Source: Pontiellaceae bacterium B12227 (GTDB lineage: Bacteria > Verrucomicrobiota > Kiritimatiellia > Kiritimatiellales > Pontiellaceae). From it: 64,000 bases of DNA. The notes beneath the pieces are model-generated. The model worked only from the letters and a program-made list of their open reading frames with translations. It made no database searches and had not been told where the DNA came from. The stretch is from contig JAROAZ010000001.1 in the NCBI GenBank assembly GCA_029432775.1, positions 496,001 to 560,000 on the forward strand. The letters are read 5' to 3'. Positions within the stretch are counted from its first letter, which is position 1. The number at the start of each line of letters is the position of its first letter. This document shows, in pieces, positions 1 to 9,712 of the stretch. The position numbers and the translations under genes are program-made.

Positions 1-216
1 CGGAGCCAAGGTCGCCAACGTGAAGGATTGCCCCACCACATACTGCTGGGTATCGGTGCGAATGACCTCACGCGAACGGTTATCAGAACCGACTCCCGCC
101 CCCTCAAGCTTGTTATTTCCAGTGATTGGATCAGTCGATCCAACATTTGTAATCACCCCTGCCTGCGCGCTGATGGCGGCGACAGAGACCAGTGCAATGA
201 GTACTGTTTTTTTCAT
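1..216 (-). CDS. Small secreted protein, N-terminal part only (gene runs off the window)
   Basis: The reading frame is open from an ATG at 216 to the window edge (72 codons) and has an AGGAG ribosome site 7 nt upstream. It starts with a signal peptide (MKKTVLIAL..., probable cleavage after AQA). The mature part, with a stretch ending VVGQSFTL, matches the second beta-sandwich module of the 648-aa protein encoded just upstream at 293-2239 (shared SREx-IR-D-Q and VVGQSFTL patterns). It lies 76 nt downstream of that gene and is probably co-transcribed with it. The gene occupies the same relative position as the PEP-CTERM gene at 34243-35010, whose N-terminus also reads MKK...AQAGVIT, so a C-terminal PEP-CTERM tag outside the window is plausible but not seen. 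Function unknown. Confidence 0.75.
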   Translation of the reverse strand, partial: MKKTVLIALVSVAAISAQAGVITNVGSTDPITGNNKLEGAGVGSDNRSREVIRTDTQQYVVGQSFTLATLAP

Positions 217-292
217 GTTTATTACTCCTTTTCTCTGCCCTCCAGCTGGCGCCCCGCCTTACACGGAACGTTGCCTTGGGAGACCAAATCAA

Positions 293-2239
293 TTAATCAG
301 CCAGTTCAACCTTGAGCTTCATGAACTGTGAACCTTCTACCGTTGTGGAAATCCGGTTGGTTACGGATTCAAAGCCGTCGACCACCGGGGATGCATCAAC
401 AAATTCGGTGACGTTGGTGATTTGGCCATGGACCAGATCAATAGAGGAAAAGACATCGTAGATCAGACCACGATCGACCGCATCGTAGCGACGGTTGTAG
501 ACATAGTACATCCAACCGCCATCCGCAGTGGCTACCGGCATGATGGTGGCAACGTCATTGGTGGTAGGATCACCGCCCAGTGCATATTCAAGGAGCTCAG
601 ACATGCCGTCTAAGTCGGTATCATCCAACATATCAGCTACATTCGCACCGTTCGCTCCTGCCCACGTGGCATAGAGTTCAGAGGGGGTAACCGTCGTTGC
701 ACCGGTGTTAATGAAGAAGCACAGGTCGTCGTTATCATCTGCAGCAATCAAAGCCCAAGGATCGGTGTCCCATTGAGGATAGGCATCGCCAGACTGGGTG
801 ATGTATTCATACTGTTTCCCACCCCCATAGATCCCCGTGTCGCTGCGCCGGAGCCCCCATTTATTGCCTGCACCTTTTTCAGACCAATGCACAAGAAAAC
901 TGTTTTCACCCTCCGGCAGAACGACACCGCTGTCCTGTAAAACGAAACGCACCCAATCATTATTGACAACTTCGTTACCATCGCCCTGGTCGTTGGCCGC
1001 ACCATTGAAAATAGAAACGTGTTCCAGTGTGGCGGAAGCACCCACTCCGGAAAAGATCTTGATTTCTACGCTGCCCGTATAGGTGCCGAAGTCCTCGGTG
1101 CTAGCCGACTTCAGATAGATTTCGGTCACGTTTGTGGATGCGGACAGGGTGAAGGACTGTCCAACCACAAAGGTCTGGGAGTCGGAGCGAATAAATTCCC
1201 GTGAACGGGAGGTGACTGCATCATCCCCTCCAATAAGGCCCGACGGAACATTGGTGCCGACATTGGACATCATGCCGGACCCGGCAAGCACAGTAATGGT
1301 TACCGTACCCAGCTCGCTATTTGTTTCTCCATCGCTGGCAAAATAGGTAAAGATGTCCGTACCGCTGAATCCCGGGTCAGCCGAGTACGTAAGATCAGGG
1401 GACGTTCCGCTTAACGTGCCGTTAGTCGGCGAATGAACGGTAAAGGTCAGTGGATCACCGTTGGCATCGCTGCCGGTCAGAGTAAAATCCACCGCATTGG
1501 TGAGAATAGTAGTTTTACTGATGTCATCGACGACCGGGGGGAGGTTTTCAGTAATCAGTTCGTTAACTGAAAAGCGCATGTCCGCGTTAGCAATGGCAAC
1601 CACCTCACCGCCGGCACCTTGTGGGGCGTCAGTATCCCACGGATCCGTATCAAAGTTAGCTGCATCATAATCATTTGCACTTGATGCCGGGCGGAGTTCA
1701 TCGCCGCCGGTATACCGATCGTTGCTGGTATTCCGTTGGAAATTCAACCGGTGATCAGCATCGAGCGATGCAAACGTAAGGATAAAGCTGTAGGTGCTCC
1801 CATTGGTCATCGAGATCCCTGAACCCAGCCCAAACTCAAGCCAAACATCGTCAAGACCATCGCCGAGCGTTTTTGCATCATAAGAGTACGAACCCAGCTC
1901 GACTGCTGTTGCCGCCGTCGCGCCACTGAACACTTTCAGTTTGAAGGTCACCGGCGAAGCATATGCTGAGGCAAAGTCCTCGGGAGAAGTCAGAAACAGC
2001 GAGATGCTTTCGGCCACCCCATCCTTTGTAGCGACAAACGACTGTCCATTCTGCGAATGAATGGTCGCACTCCTCCAGGAGAGTTCCCTATTGCCTATAT
2101 TTTCTGTTGATAGATTCTGGGCGATGGCTGTCGCTGACGAAGGAGTGCTATTTCCCCCATTCGAAAGATCCGCGCCCTGTACGGTAGTTAGTGCCAGTGC
2201 ACTGATGGCTGTCATTACAATATATAGTCTGCTTTCCAT
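293..2239 (-). CDS. Secreted modular protein with two related beta-sandwich modules and a LEYALGGDP-type C-terminal domain
   Basis: 648 aa with a signal peptide (cleavage near residue 22). Two related beta-sandwich modules (about 30-235 and 325-520, both ending in a DTDPWxxxAxxD-like stretch) flank a cadherin/Ig-like domain (about 240-320, SDANGDPLTFTV). The C-terminal 115 residues hold a calcium-type D-D-D-G repeat, LLEYALGGDP, YNRR and a final FMKLKVELAD, which recurs in other proteins of the window. No catalytic motif is recognised. Binding or surface display is an inference from the modules. The gene is divergent from the kinase at 2475 and parallels the 35093-36853 gene, which is divergent from the second kinase and ends in the same 10 residues. 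No TGTCC-N18-CGTCTCC promoter is visible upstream. Confidence 0.85.
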   Translation of the reverse strand: MESRLYIVMTAISALALTTVQGADLSNGGNSTPSSATAIAQNLSTENIGNRELSWRSATIHSQNGQSFVATKDGVAESISLFLTSPEDFASAYASPVTFKLKVFSGATAATAVELGSYSYDAKTLGDGLDDVWLEFGLGSGISMTNGSTYSFILTFASLDADHRLNFQRNTSNDRYTGGDELRPASSANDYDAANFDTDPWDTDAPQGAGGEVVAIANADMRFSVNELITENLPPVVDDISKTTILTNAVDFTLTGSDANGDPLTFTVHSPTNGTLSGTSPDLTYSADPGFSGTDIFTYFASDGETNSELGTVTITVLAGSGMMSNVGTNVPSGLIGGDDAVTSRSREFIRSDSQTFVVGQSFTLSASTNVTEIYLKSASTEDFGTYTGSVEIKIFSGVGASATLEHVSIFNGAANDQGDGNEVVNNDWVRFVLQDSGVVLPEGENSFLVHWSEKGAGNKWGLRRSDTGIYGGGKQYEYITQSGDAYPQWDTDPWALIAADDNDDLCFFINTGATTVTPSELYATWAGANGANVADMLDDTDLDGMSELLEYALGGDPTTNDVATIMPVATADGGWMYYVYNRRYDAVDRGLIYDVFSSIDLVHGQITNVTEFVDASPVVDGFESVTNRISTTVEGSQFMKLKVELAD

Positions 2240-2474
2240 CTCCCTGTCTCCTTTTAGTGTCTTTGGTGCGTCACGATACGTTTTAAATATATCTTTTTAT
2301 TCCGCTTTTAAGAATACATTCTCTCGCATCTATAAAACTATAAACGCCTCTCATTGCAGTATTCGTGAATTTTAATAAATTTTTTCTGATGATTACGCAA
2401 ATACGCATACCACCCACAAATTGTATCGTTTTATTTCCATTTTCTACCATTTTATGCCAAGGTTTCAGTTGACC

Positions 2475-4529
2475 ATGGAAAACGGACCAATCAATGACAA
2501 AGAGCGGTATCAGCGTAGGAAAAAAAAATTACGCGAGTTCTATGCTGCTGATCCGGACAAACCGACCCCCGAGGAGCTCGAATGGTCAACCCCCATTCTT
2601 AATTCGCTTAAAGAAACTGCAAAGCGTTACGAAGAACTGGAGCCGATTGCGGCCGGCGGTGAAAAGCGTATTCTACGTGCGCTCGACAAACGGCTGAAGC
2701 GGTGCGTAGCCATGGCTCACCCGATTAAAACCGACACCCCCGACGATTTTGAACAATTCCTACGCGAAGCCCAGTTAACCGCCAACCTGATACATCCTAA
2801 CATTGTACCTATCTACAATATGGGAATCGGGAAATCCGACACGCCCTTCTTTACGATGGAACTGGTGCCGGGCGACAGCCTGAAGGATATAATCCTAAAT
2901 CTAAAGAATGGGGATGCTTCCTATAAGACACAGTATCCGTTGGAAACTTTACTCGGCATTTTCAACAAAGTTTGCGATGCGGTGGCCTATGCGCACTCCT
3001 GCAAGGTGCTGCATCTGGATATCAAGCCAGACAATATACGCGTCGGTCAATTCGGAGAAGTGCTCCTGTGCGACTGGGGACTGGCACACGTTGGACTGGA
3101 TAACAACTCCGATGGAAAACCCGAAACCAGTGGTCTCGACGGCGAAGTTCTGAATGATATGACCCTCTCAGGAACCATGAAAGGCACGCCCGGCTTCATG
3201 GCCCCCGAACAAATTTCAGGAGATAATAAGACGCCGAAAACCGACATCTATGCGCTTGGAGCAATCTTATACTCCATCCTGACGTACGAACTCCCGGTTG
3301 AAGGAAAACACACTAAGGAGCTGCTGAAAAATACCCAGCACGGAAAAGTGATCCATCCCCGTATTCGACGGCCGTCACGGCCGGCACCGAGCAGTCTCAC
3401 GGCTGTGGCCATGAAGGCTTTGGCGACATCCCCGGAAAACCGCTATGCAGGCGTCAGGGAACTCCAGCAGGACATCAACCGTTATCAAATGGGCTACCCT
3501 ACCGAAGCGGAGCATGCCGGCATCTACACACGGATGATCCTGTTGACCCAACGCCACCGTAAGCTAAGCTTCTGGCTCATTACATTCATGGCACTGCTGG
3601 CCATTGTGATGAGCATAAACCTCTCCATTATCCACAGCGAAAAGCAGACCTCCGAAACAAACTTTTCCCTGTACAAGGAGCAGCACGAAAAAGCCGCGCG
3701 AATTAACAATGAACTGGCCACCCTCTCCTACCACGCCCAGGACGTCCGCAGCTATGTCAGCGCAAAGGAAATGATTCCCGTCACCCAACAACTGCTGGAT
3801 CGCGATGACATCGACTACGAAACCCGCCTTTCCATCCTGGCTGAAAAAGCACGCATGCATTTCATGCTGCAGCAATTCAATGCCGCTACGTCAACCATGG
3901 AACAGATGCCGAATCTGGGTAAAACAGAAACCGCCCGACTGAAACTTTCAAGACAGTATGCGGAAATCAAACCGAACGACGGAGCGCTCCTTCCCGCTGA
4001 AGATTTCGCGCGACTGCTCAGCAACGATGCCGCAGTCAACCGTGATCTTAGCATTTTCCTTTTTTTCCACTATACTCGCCGGGCTCCAAGGATCATACCT
4101 GAGGAGCATATCAACGTAGTTGCCGTAATGCTTTCCCGCCTGAACGAACTCGACCTTGAAACCATCCCCGATCTGAAGCTGACCCGGCGACCGGAGGGCT
4201 ATCACCTGAATCTATCCCATACACCCTACAGTGCTTATCTGGTAACCGTTCCGCTCGTTAACCGGCAGAATATCCTTAGACAGCTTGAACTCTATTCACT
4301 GGACATCAGCCATACACCGATCTCGCTTACCCGGGAATTGAGGCAACTGAAACTCAAGGAGCTGCGTATGGTCGGCGTCTCCATGGAACCACTCAGCATG
4401 CTGCCGTGGAGACTCCAGGGACTTGGACTGGAACGACTCATCATCGGTAAAGGTGAATATCCCGATTCGGTCATACAGAAAATCCGATCCAAAGGAATCG
4501 AAGTAGTTGAAGAGGAATACGAACGTTAA
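2475..4529 (+). CDS. Membrane-bound Ser/Thr protein kinase with atypical lysine placement (copy 1)
   Basis: About 684 aa from the ATG at 2475; an in-frame TTG at 2421 would add 18 residues but is less likely. The kinase domain spans about 55-350: loop GGEKRI, FLREAQLTANLIHPN (alpha-C Glu), HLDIKPDN (D182, N187), DWG in place of DFG (D200) and GFMAPEQ. The usual beta-3 VAxK reads VAMA (78-81), so the canonical lysine is absent; K64 in the glycine-loop strand sits 17 residues earlier. A single membrane helix follows (around 370-392, WLITFMALLAIVM), then a short helical stretch and a roughly 270-residue extracytoplasmic part ending in leucine-rich-like strands. The gene converges on the ECF sigma gene at 4612-5211, and the same pairing recurs at 37159-39904. 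Probable role: a transmembrane sensor acting on the paired sigma factor (inference). Confidence 0.9.
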   Translation: MENGPINDKERYQRRKKKLREFYAADPDKPTPEELEWSTPILNSLKETAKRYEELEPIAAGGEKRILRALDKRLKRCVAMAHPIKTDTPDDFEQFLREAQLTANLIHPNIVPIYNMGIGKSDTPFFTMELVPGDSLKDIILNLKNGDASYKTQYPLETLLGIFNKVCDAVAYAHSCKVLHLDIKPDNIRVGQFGEVLLCDWGLAHVGLDNNSDGKPETSGLDGEVLNDMTLSGTMKGTPGFMAPEQISGDNKTPKTDIYALGAILYSILTYELPVEGKHTKELLKNTQHGKVIHPRIRRPSRPAPSSLTAVAMKALATSPENRYAGVRELQQDINRYQMGYPTEAEHAGIYTRMILLTQRHRKLSFWLITFMALLAIVMSINLSIIHSEKQTSETNFSLYKEQHEKAARINNELATLSYHAQDVRSYVSAKEMIPVTQQLLDRDDIDYETRLSILAEKARMHFMLQQFNAATSTMEQMPNLGKTETARLKLSRQYAEIKPNDGALLPAEDFARLLSNDAAVNRDLSIFLFFHYTRRAPRIIPEEHINVVAVMLSRLNELDLETIPDLKLTRRPEGYHLNLSHTPYSAYLVTVPLVNRQNILRQLELYSLDISHTPISLTRELRQLKLKELRMVGVSMEPLSMLPWRLQGLGLERLIIGKGEYPDSVIQKIRSKGIEVVEEEYER

Positions 4530-4611
4530 GCACGGTTTGGGGTTTGATGGTTATGGATGGCAGATCAAGGCGAAAGAAGCCCCGGACTCCAAAATCCCAA
4601 CTTAAAAACCG

Positions 4612-5211
4612 CTATTCAAGCTCTTCCCGCAGATGGGCAATTTCCTGCACCAAACGCCGTTTAAACCGGTTCTTCTGATAGTAAACCGTGTTCTCCGACA
4701 GCTCCATTTTTGCAGCGATTTCCTTAGCGCTCAACCCTTCCAGACTCAACATGAATACCTCGATGGATTGCTCAGTGAAAAGCGACTCAATGTTTTCCAT
4801 CGCCAAATTGGTCAGATGAATTTCCCACTCGCGCTGGGCAATCTCTTCGATTTCCGGAACATCGACCGAACGCATGTGATGGAGCGACTCATCGTCCGTT
4901 GCCTTCTCCACCCGCGCGGCATCCCTGGCGGATTTTCGAAAAAAATCCCGAGCACAGTTGATCGTCACCGAGCTCAGCCAGCTGCGAAACCGATGAGAGG
5001 CCGTGAGCTCCATGCCTGAAATATTTTTCCAGACCTTGATACAGACTTGCTGAACCAGATCGTCAACATCATCCGTTGCCACATTCATGTTGCGGATAAT
5101 CGCATAGATATAGGGGCGGTAAATACGCACAAACTCCTCCCATGACCGCTCGTCATGGTTTGCCTTAATCCGCTGAATCAGCGTCTGCCGGGTATTGTAT
5201 TGATCGCTCAT
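4612..5211 (-). CDS. ECF-like RNA polymerase sigma factor (copy 1)
   Basis: 199 aa, the usual length of an ECF sigma factor. The region-2 core lies around 27-65 (IYRPYIYAIIRN, then DDLVQQVCIKVW) and region 4 around 145-190 (LEGLSAKEIAAKMELSENTV followed by basic residues), with no anti-sigma gene beside it. It converges with the membrane kinase at 2475-4529. Its closest visible relative is the sigma factor at 39302-39904 (shared YNTRxTL start, YAIIRNMN, LANMAMENI). Expected role: directing RNA polymerase to a dedicated promoter set, perhaps the TGTCC-N18-CGTCTCC promoters in this window. Control by the neighbouring kinase is inferred from conserved linkage; kinase-linked ECF groups have been described in Planctomycetes. 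Confidence 0.92.
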   Translation of the reverse strand: MSDQYNTRQTLIQRIKANHDERSWEEFVRIYRPYIYAIIRNMNVATDDVDDLVQQVCIKVWKNISGMELTASHRFRSWLSSVTINCARDFFRKSARDAARVEKATDDESLHHMRSVDVPEIEEIAQREWEIHLTNLAMENIESLFTEQSIEVFMLSLEGLSAKEIAAKMELSENTVYYQKNRFKRRLVQEIAHLREELE

Positions 5212-5258
5212 CGCTATCGCCTGCTGTAACCGGATTCTTTATTTCGAATCAAGGCCTT

Positions 5259-5287
5259 AATATAGCGATTTATTACTATTTGGACAG
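5259..5287 (-). promoter_or_regulatory. Candidate promoter of the first sigma gene
   Basis: On the minus strand CTGTCC (5287-5282) is followed after 17 nt by TATATT (5264-5259), 48 nt before the sigma ATG. The -10 is sigma-70-like, while the -35 resembles the TGTCC box of the ECF-type promoters found elsewhere in the window. Suggestive only. Confidence 0.35.
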
Positions 5288-5426
5288 CATTTCGTGCGCT
5301 GAAATCCGGCGGCACAGTCAAACGCAGAAAAATCTCCTTCCGGAAAAAATTCTTGGATACTGGTGCGGCGGACGAAGCTAACAAAACGGTGTTAGGTCAA
5401 TTTTGAAGCACGGCGTCTCAGACACG

Positions 5427-8400
5427 TTATTGAATCTCAGCCTCAACCTTGAAAAACCCGTTGGATGGGGATAGGTCGAGTTCAAGCGTATCCTCCGGCG
5501 GGGTCTGGGCAGCCGCCCAGTCGCGGGCAACATTCCAGCCGATCAAATCGGGGCTGCTCCAAATTCGGTACAACACATTGGAGCGGCTTGGCCACACGAT
5601 GTTGACTTTTCCAGTGATTGGAAGCGGTGCCGTATCGGAGATGGAAAACACGGAGTCCGGATCGCCGGGGTTGGTGCCCAATGCAATCTCCTGCGCATCG
5701 GTCAGTCCATCGGCATCGCTATCCACATCTGGATCGGCACTCAATGCCAATTGCACTGCGTCAACTCCGACAAACTTTGTATCGTTGTTGTTGGCGTTTG
5801 CCTGGCCGCCCAAGAGAACCGCCAGATAGTCATAGTCGCCGGCCAAGGTGACCACTTCACTGAACGTGGTGTATGCACTGCCAAACAGTTCTTTATCGGC
5901 AATGGTGCGTTTGGCCACCACGCTGTCGTACGAACCGCCGGTGAACGAATAGTCTCCGCCGAGGTCCACCGTGAGACCCGCAAAATCGTTAAAGCCAATC
6001 ACCTGATAGCAGGCCATATCGGTGGAGGTCAACGCCTCCCGTCCCGGTGCGGAGAAGGAGACAGCAAAATATAGATCCTTCCCTGAAACATCTAGTTCCG
6101 AAACATCTACCACCTGTATCATCCCACGTTTGGACGTGATCTGGAACATCATGGAAGTACTCCCGTCCTGCCCGGAAACCACGCCACTGACATCGGCCAG
6201 GTCCATATTGCTGTCTTCTCCTGTTTCGCGCACAACCCACTGACTGGCCATACCCGCATGCAGCTGAATATTTCCGGCGTTCGCAGCAAAAAGAAAGTTG
6301 GACGATCCGGATTCGAACGAACCGTTGACCACAAGTTCATCCCCTGAATCGACTGGAGCAATCACCGCAATCTGAACCATCGCAACCTCACTGTTGGTCG
6401 AGCCGTCTTCCACATAAAAGGTAAAACCATCAGAGCCGGTATAATCCGTATCCGGTGTATAGGTAAGGTCGGGCGCGGTTCCGCTGAGCATGCCGTTGGC
6501 GGGTTGCGAAGCCACCGTGTACGCCAGCGTGTCACCATCCGCATCGGAGCCGGTCAAGGTGATATTTACCGATCCGTTTTGATCGACCGACACGTCCTGA
6601 TCGTTCGCCACCGGAACGGCATTTCCTCCGGGAACCGAACCCGGTTCGTAGATGATGACATTGCTGATGGAACTCACGCCCGCATCACCTTCAGAAACAA
6701 ATGCCAGAAAATTCTTTATCCCCGACGCCATGTACTGTCCGACCGGAATCGTGTAATGCCGGGCGTTTGGAGCGCTGGTGTAGAGATCATCATAATCCTT
6801 GATATTGGAATAGTTTCCGGTTCCGTAGAGTTCGAAGGTTTCATAAAGCAACGGCGACATGGAAAGCGGCATCCAGTTGGTATCGTCGTCCAGCCAGACC
6901 ATATGGTGCTCGCCCTCAACCGAGGAACTGAAATCAAATTCCATCGTGGTATTCGTCGTTACCTCGAAATAGATCGGGTACGCCTTCCAAGCCTGGCCCG
7001 ACAGCTGCACCCCGTCTCCGCCGTTCAACACGGTCACCGTTCCGTCGCCATCCTTGGTGCCGTAGCTGTAGAAGGAATTCGCCGAAAAATCGACGGCGAG
7101 GTATCCGGGCGTTCCGCTGGATCCAGACGGAAGAACGGTAATCGATATTGTTGCCTCTTCGCTGTCGGAGGCCCCGTCGTTTGCCATAAACTTAAAATAG
7201 TCTGTGCCATGATAATTTGGATCAGGCATGTAGACGAGGTTGGATGAAGTTCCACTCAGGGTTCCATTAAACGGCTGACGGGTAATCGTGTAGGTCAGCG
7301 CATCTCCATCGGCATCCGATGCGCTCAGCGTAATATTGGTAAACTGATTTTCCATCACCGCAACACTCTGATCGTCGGCGACCGGCGGAACGCCGTGAAC
7401 AAAATAGGCCTCCAGCTCCATAGATTCCAGTACGTTTGTATCTACCCGCGAGGCACTGGCAAGTCCATCGCTCCACATCACGAACCGGTATCCCAGAGCG
7501 GGCACGGCCGTTACCTGTGTTGCGGAACCGCCTTCAGCTACCACCTGGTTGGTCGTTCCCGACAGGGCGTGTCCGGCACCGAGAGCATAGTTTTCGAGCT
7601 CGGCCGAACCGGCTAGGCTATAGTTGAGTTCATATAATCCATCGGACTCAAGAACGGTGATGGTGGTATCCGCCGCAGCCCGAAGGTTCCGCCCATCGCG
7701 CACGATCAGCGTGGCGGTGTAAATGCCCGGCTCGGCATAGGTGTGCTGCGGATTGGCCTCCCACGAGGTGTAGCCATCGCCAAAGTTCCAGAGGGTGGAA
7801 AAAATGTCCACGTTGTCGGTCGAGTTGCTGCTGGAAAAATTGACCGTCAGCGAGCCGGTTCCCTGCACCGCATCGGCCGACGCCACAGCCACCGGAGGAA
7901 CGGCGTCCCAGCCGTTTTCCGCAAAACGCTTGATGCGCATCGCTTCGTAGAGATTTGGCTGGTCCAGTTCGCCGGGACCGATATCGGCCTCGAACCAACG
8001 CGGTGCCGCATTCGTGACCGAATCCGCCTGCGTCCGGATGCCGACCACGTTCAGGTAACCACGACTGAAGGCCGCTCCGCTTCCGGTGTCGTAGGCCGGA
8101 AAGTCCTGCTCGATGGCACTGTCGATATTCCAGAAGGTTTCCCATGCACCGCATTGGATGCCATCGGCATTGACCCCGCTGCTCAGCCAGAACTTGCGCC
8201 CCGCCCCAGCGTCTATTTGCGTATAAAGGTTCCGCGAGGGCATGCGACGGTGGTGATCGAGTGAAAGATCCACACCCTGAATATCGGAAAAGGCCGAATT
8301 TTCTGTATCGTTGACGGTGATGTCATGCAGCGCCGGATACTTCAGCCGAATGCGTTCTGCCAAAAGATGCGAACCCGCGAGCGCAACGCCGGCATGGCCG

Positions 8401-9533
8401 CGCACATCCCAATAGTTGCTGTCGAGCGGCGTATCAAACTGCATGGCATAATCGAAGTCCAACCCGCTTTGCAGCGGAAACTCAGACTGGCTTAGACGCT
8501 CGGCCTCCAGCGTGACGTCCGTGATGGTGCATTGAATGTTTTCTCCATACATGGCAACCGCACTGCTGGCTTCTTTGATCACCACATTACGAACCCAGCA
8601 GTTGACGCAACCACGCAAATAGACTCCGTCGGTCGATGAATCCTCTTCGAAAGGTTCCCCCGGAGCCGTTCCGTTAAAGTGCTTTGCATAGGCATAATCC
8701 GGATCGAATGTGATCGTCAGATCCTCCACGCCGGAATCATGCATCGCCGGAACCAGTTTTCCTGTGCCCCATTTTTTATCACCCTGATAAGTATATTCCA
8801 GCGGTCGATCCAGCAAAACGGTATTACCGGAAATCCCGGTCACCTTGGCGTACATGCTGAACGACAAAAAGGTTTTCGACCATCCCGGAATTTCCACACC
8901 GCCAATACGCTGCTCCAGGAGATTGAGGAATCCGGCATAGGAATCGTTGATCCCCAACTGCATATAGATGAGATCGCCCGCCTGAACACCATTGGCCAGC
9001 GAAGAACTGATCAGCTGCTTGTCGCCGCGAACAAACCCCTCCATATTGGCGATTCCCTGCTTGGCTGTATCGCCATCGAGATATATCGCCGTAATTCCGT
9101 TGAGAGCACGGAGTATGGTTTTCTCTGTTCCGGCGCCGCGCAGCACCATATTGGCCTTACTGATCGTGACCGTATTGGTGATATCAAATATCCCTTCCGG
9201 AAGGTAAACCGCCGCGCCGGTGTTCGGGCAGGCATCGATTGCCGCCTGGATAGCCGCCGAATCGTCAAGACCGTCATTTGGTATCGCGCCATAGTTGGTC
9301 ACCACCACGGAAACGGGATAAAACGGGATCGGCACATCGCCGCCCTGATAGCCGGCATGCGACGCATCCGCAATCCGGGAACTGAGCGAACCGGAGGGAT
9401 AGGTGTTGTCCCACAACTCGCCGTTTGCACCCCAAAGCCCGGAAGTCGCCGCTTCGGCAAACACGGCTATAAGCAGCATGCTCACCATGCAGACATTTTT
9501 GTAAAAACAACGCGTATTTCCCAATAAACTCAT
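5427..9533 (-). CDS. Giant secreted right-handed beta-helix polysaccharide lyase (Pectate_lyase_3 type) with binding modules
   Basis: 1368 aa with a signal peptide (to about 28). Residues about 75-520 form a pectate-lyase-3-type beta-helix, opening with NYGAIPNDGLDDSAAIQAAI and VYLPEGIFDI. Then come a PKD domain (about 575-650, WNFGDG), an InlB-type repeat (GYRFVMWSDG), a cadherin-like domain, a roughly 165-aa module also present in the 30443-33898 protein (AVDFS...VIIYEP), a second cadherin-like domain, a DUF642-like sandwich (VVNGSFESG) and a calcium-type repeat (DADGLTDAQEIALGTNP) leading into the C-terminal domain that ends FFKVEAEIQ. Likely an extracellular lyase or hydrolase of a uronate-containing polysaccharide; the exact activity cannot be told, because the beta-helix fold is shared by PL and GH families. 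GGAG lies 5 nt before the ATG. The palindromes at 5609 and 7786 lie inside the gene. Confidence 0.88.
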   Translation of the reverse strand: MSLLGNTRCFYKNVCMVSMLLIAVFAEAATSGLWGANGELWDNTYPSGSLSSRIADASHAGYQGGDVPIPFYPVSVVVTNYGAIPNDGLDDSAAIQAAIDACPNTGAAVYLPEGIFDITNTVTISKANMVLRGAGTEKTILRALNGITAIYLDGDTAKQGIANMEGFVRGDKQLISSSLANGVQAGDLIYMQLGINDSYAGFLNLLEQRIGGVEIPGWSKTFLSFSMYAKVTGISGNTVLLDRPLEYTYQGDKKWGTGKLVPAMHDSGVEDLTITFDPDYAYAKHFNGTAPGEPFEEDSSTDGVYLRGCVNCWVRNVVIKEASSAVAMYGENIQCTITDVTLEAERLSQSEFPLQSGLDFDYAMQFDTPLDSNYWDVRGHAGVALAGSHLLAERIRLKYPALHDITVNDTENSAFSDIQGVDLSLDHHRRMPSRNLYTQIDAGAGRKFWLSSGVNADGIQCGAWETFWNIDSAIEQDFPAYDTGSGAAFSRGYLNVVGIRTQADSVTNAAPRWFEADIGPGELDQPNLYEAMRIKRFAENGWDAVPPVAVASADAVQGTGSLTVNFSSSNSTDNVDIFSTLWNFGDGYTSWEANPQHTYAEPGIYTATLIVRDGRNLRAAADTTITVLESDGLYELNYSLAGSAELENYALGAGHALSGTTNQVVAEGGSATQVTAVPALGYRFVMWSDGLASASRVDTNVLESMELEAYFVHGVPPVADDQSVAVMENQFTNITLSASDADGDALTYTITRQPFNGTLSGTSSNLVYMPDPNYHGTDYFKFMANDGASDSEEATISITVLPSGSSGTPGYLAVDFSANSFYSYGTKDGDGTVTVLNGGDGVQLSGQAWKAYPIYFEVTTNTTMEFDFSSSVEGEHHMVWLDDDTNWMPLSMSPLLYETFELYGTGNYSNIKDYDDLYTSAPNARHYTIPVGQYMASGIKNFLAFVSEGDAGVSSISNVIIYEPGSVPGGNAVPVANDQDVSVDQNGSVNITLTGSDADGDTLAYTVASQPANGMLSGTAPDLTYTPDTDYTGSDGFTFYVEDGSTNSEVAMVQIAVIAPVDSGDELVVNGSFESGSSNFLFAANAGNIQLHAGMASQWVVRETGEDSNMDLADVSGVVSGQDGSTSMMFQITSKRGMIQVVDVSELDVSGKDLYFAVSFSAPGREALTSTDMACYQVIGFNDFAGLTVDLGGDYSFTGGSYDSVVAKRTIADKELFGSAYTTFSEVVTLAGDYDYLAVLLGGQANANNNDTKFVGVDAVQLALSADPDVDSDADGLTDAQEIALGTNPGDPDSVFSISDTAPLPITGKVNIVWPSRSNVLYRIWSSPDLIGWNVARDWAAAQTPPEDTLELDLSPSNGFFKVEAEIQ

Positions 9534-9712
9534 TAGATCTCCAATTTTTACTTGTTGGCCGCACAGAGCGAATCCGGTCTCATGAACGTTTCACCTCTAT
9601 CTATATACGCCACAATACCGATATTTCTGATTAAAATATAACGTATTATTGCGCTCCTTGGAATTTCATGATTCTATCCCTTAACTAAAGTTGAATAATG
9701 AAGGAAACGATG

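Noticed and set aside
2240-2474. TGTCC-N18-CGTCTCC promoter for the 293-2239 gene, expected from the cassette parallel
   Set aside because: Neither box is present in the divergent region; the first cassette must be controlled differently.
2715-2717. Kinase at 2475 as a dead pseudokinase because the VAIK lysine is missing
   Set aside because: All other catalytic residues are kept, a compensating lysine is present, and the same pattern is conserved in a second copy.
4530-4611. Bidirectional terminator between kinase and sigma genes of cassette 1
   Set aside because: Possible GGGG/CCCC pairings are interrupted and no T-run follows on either strand.
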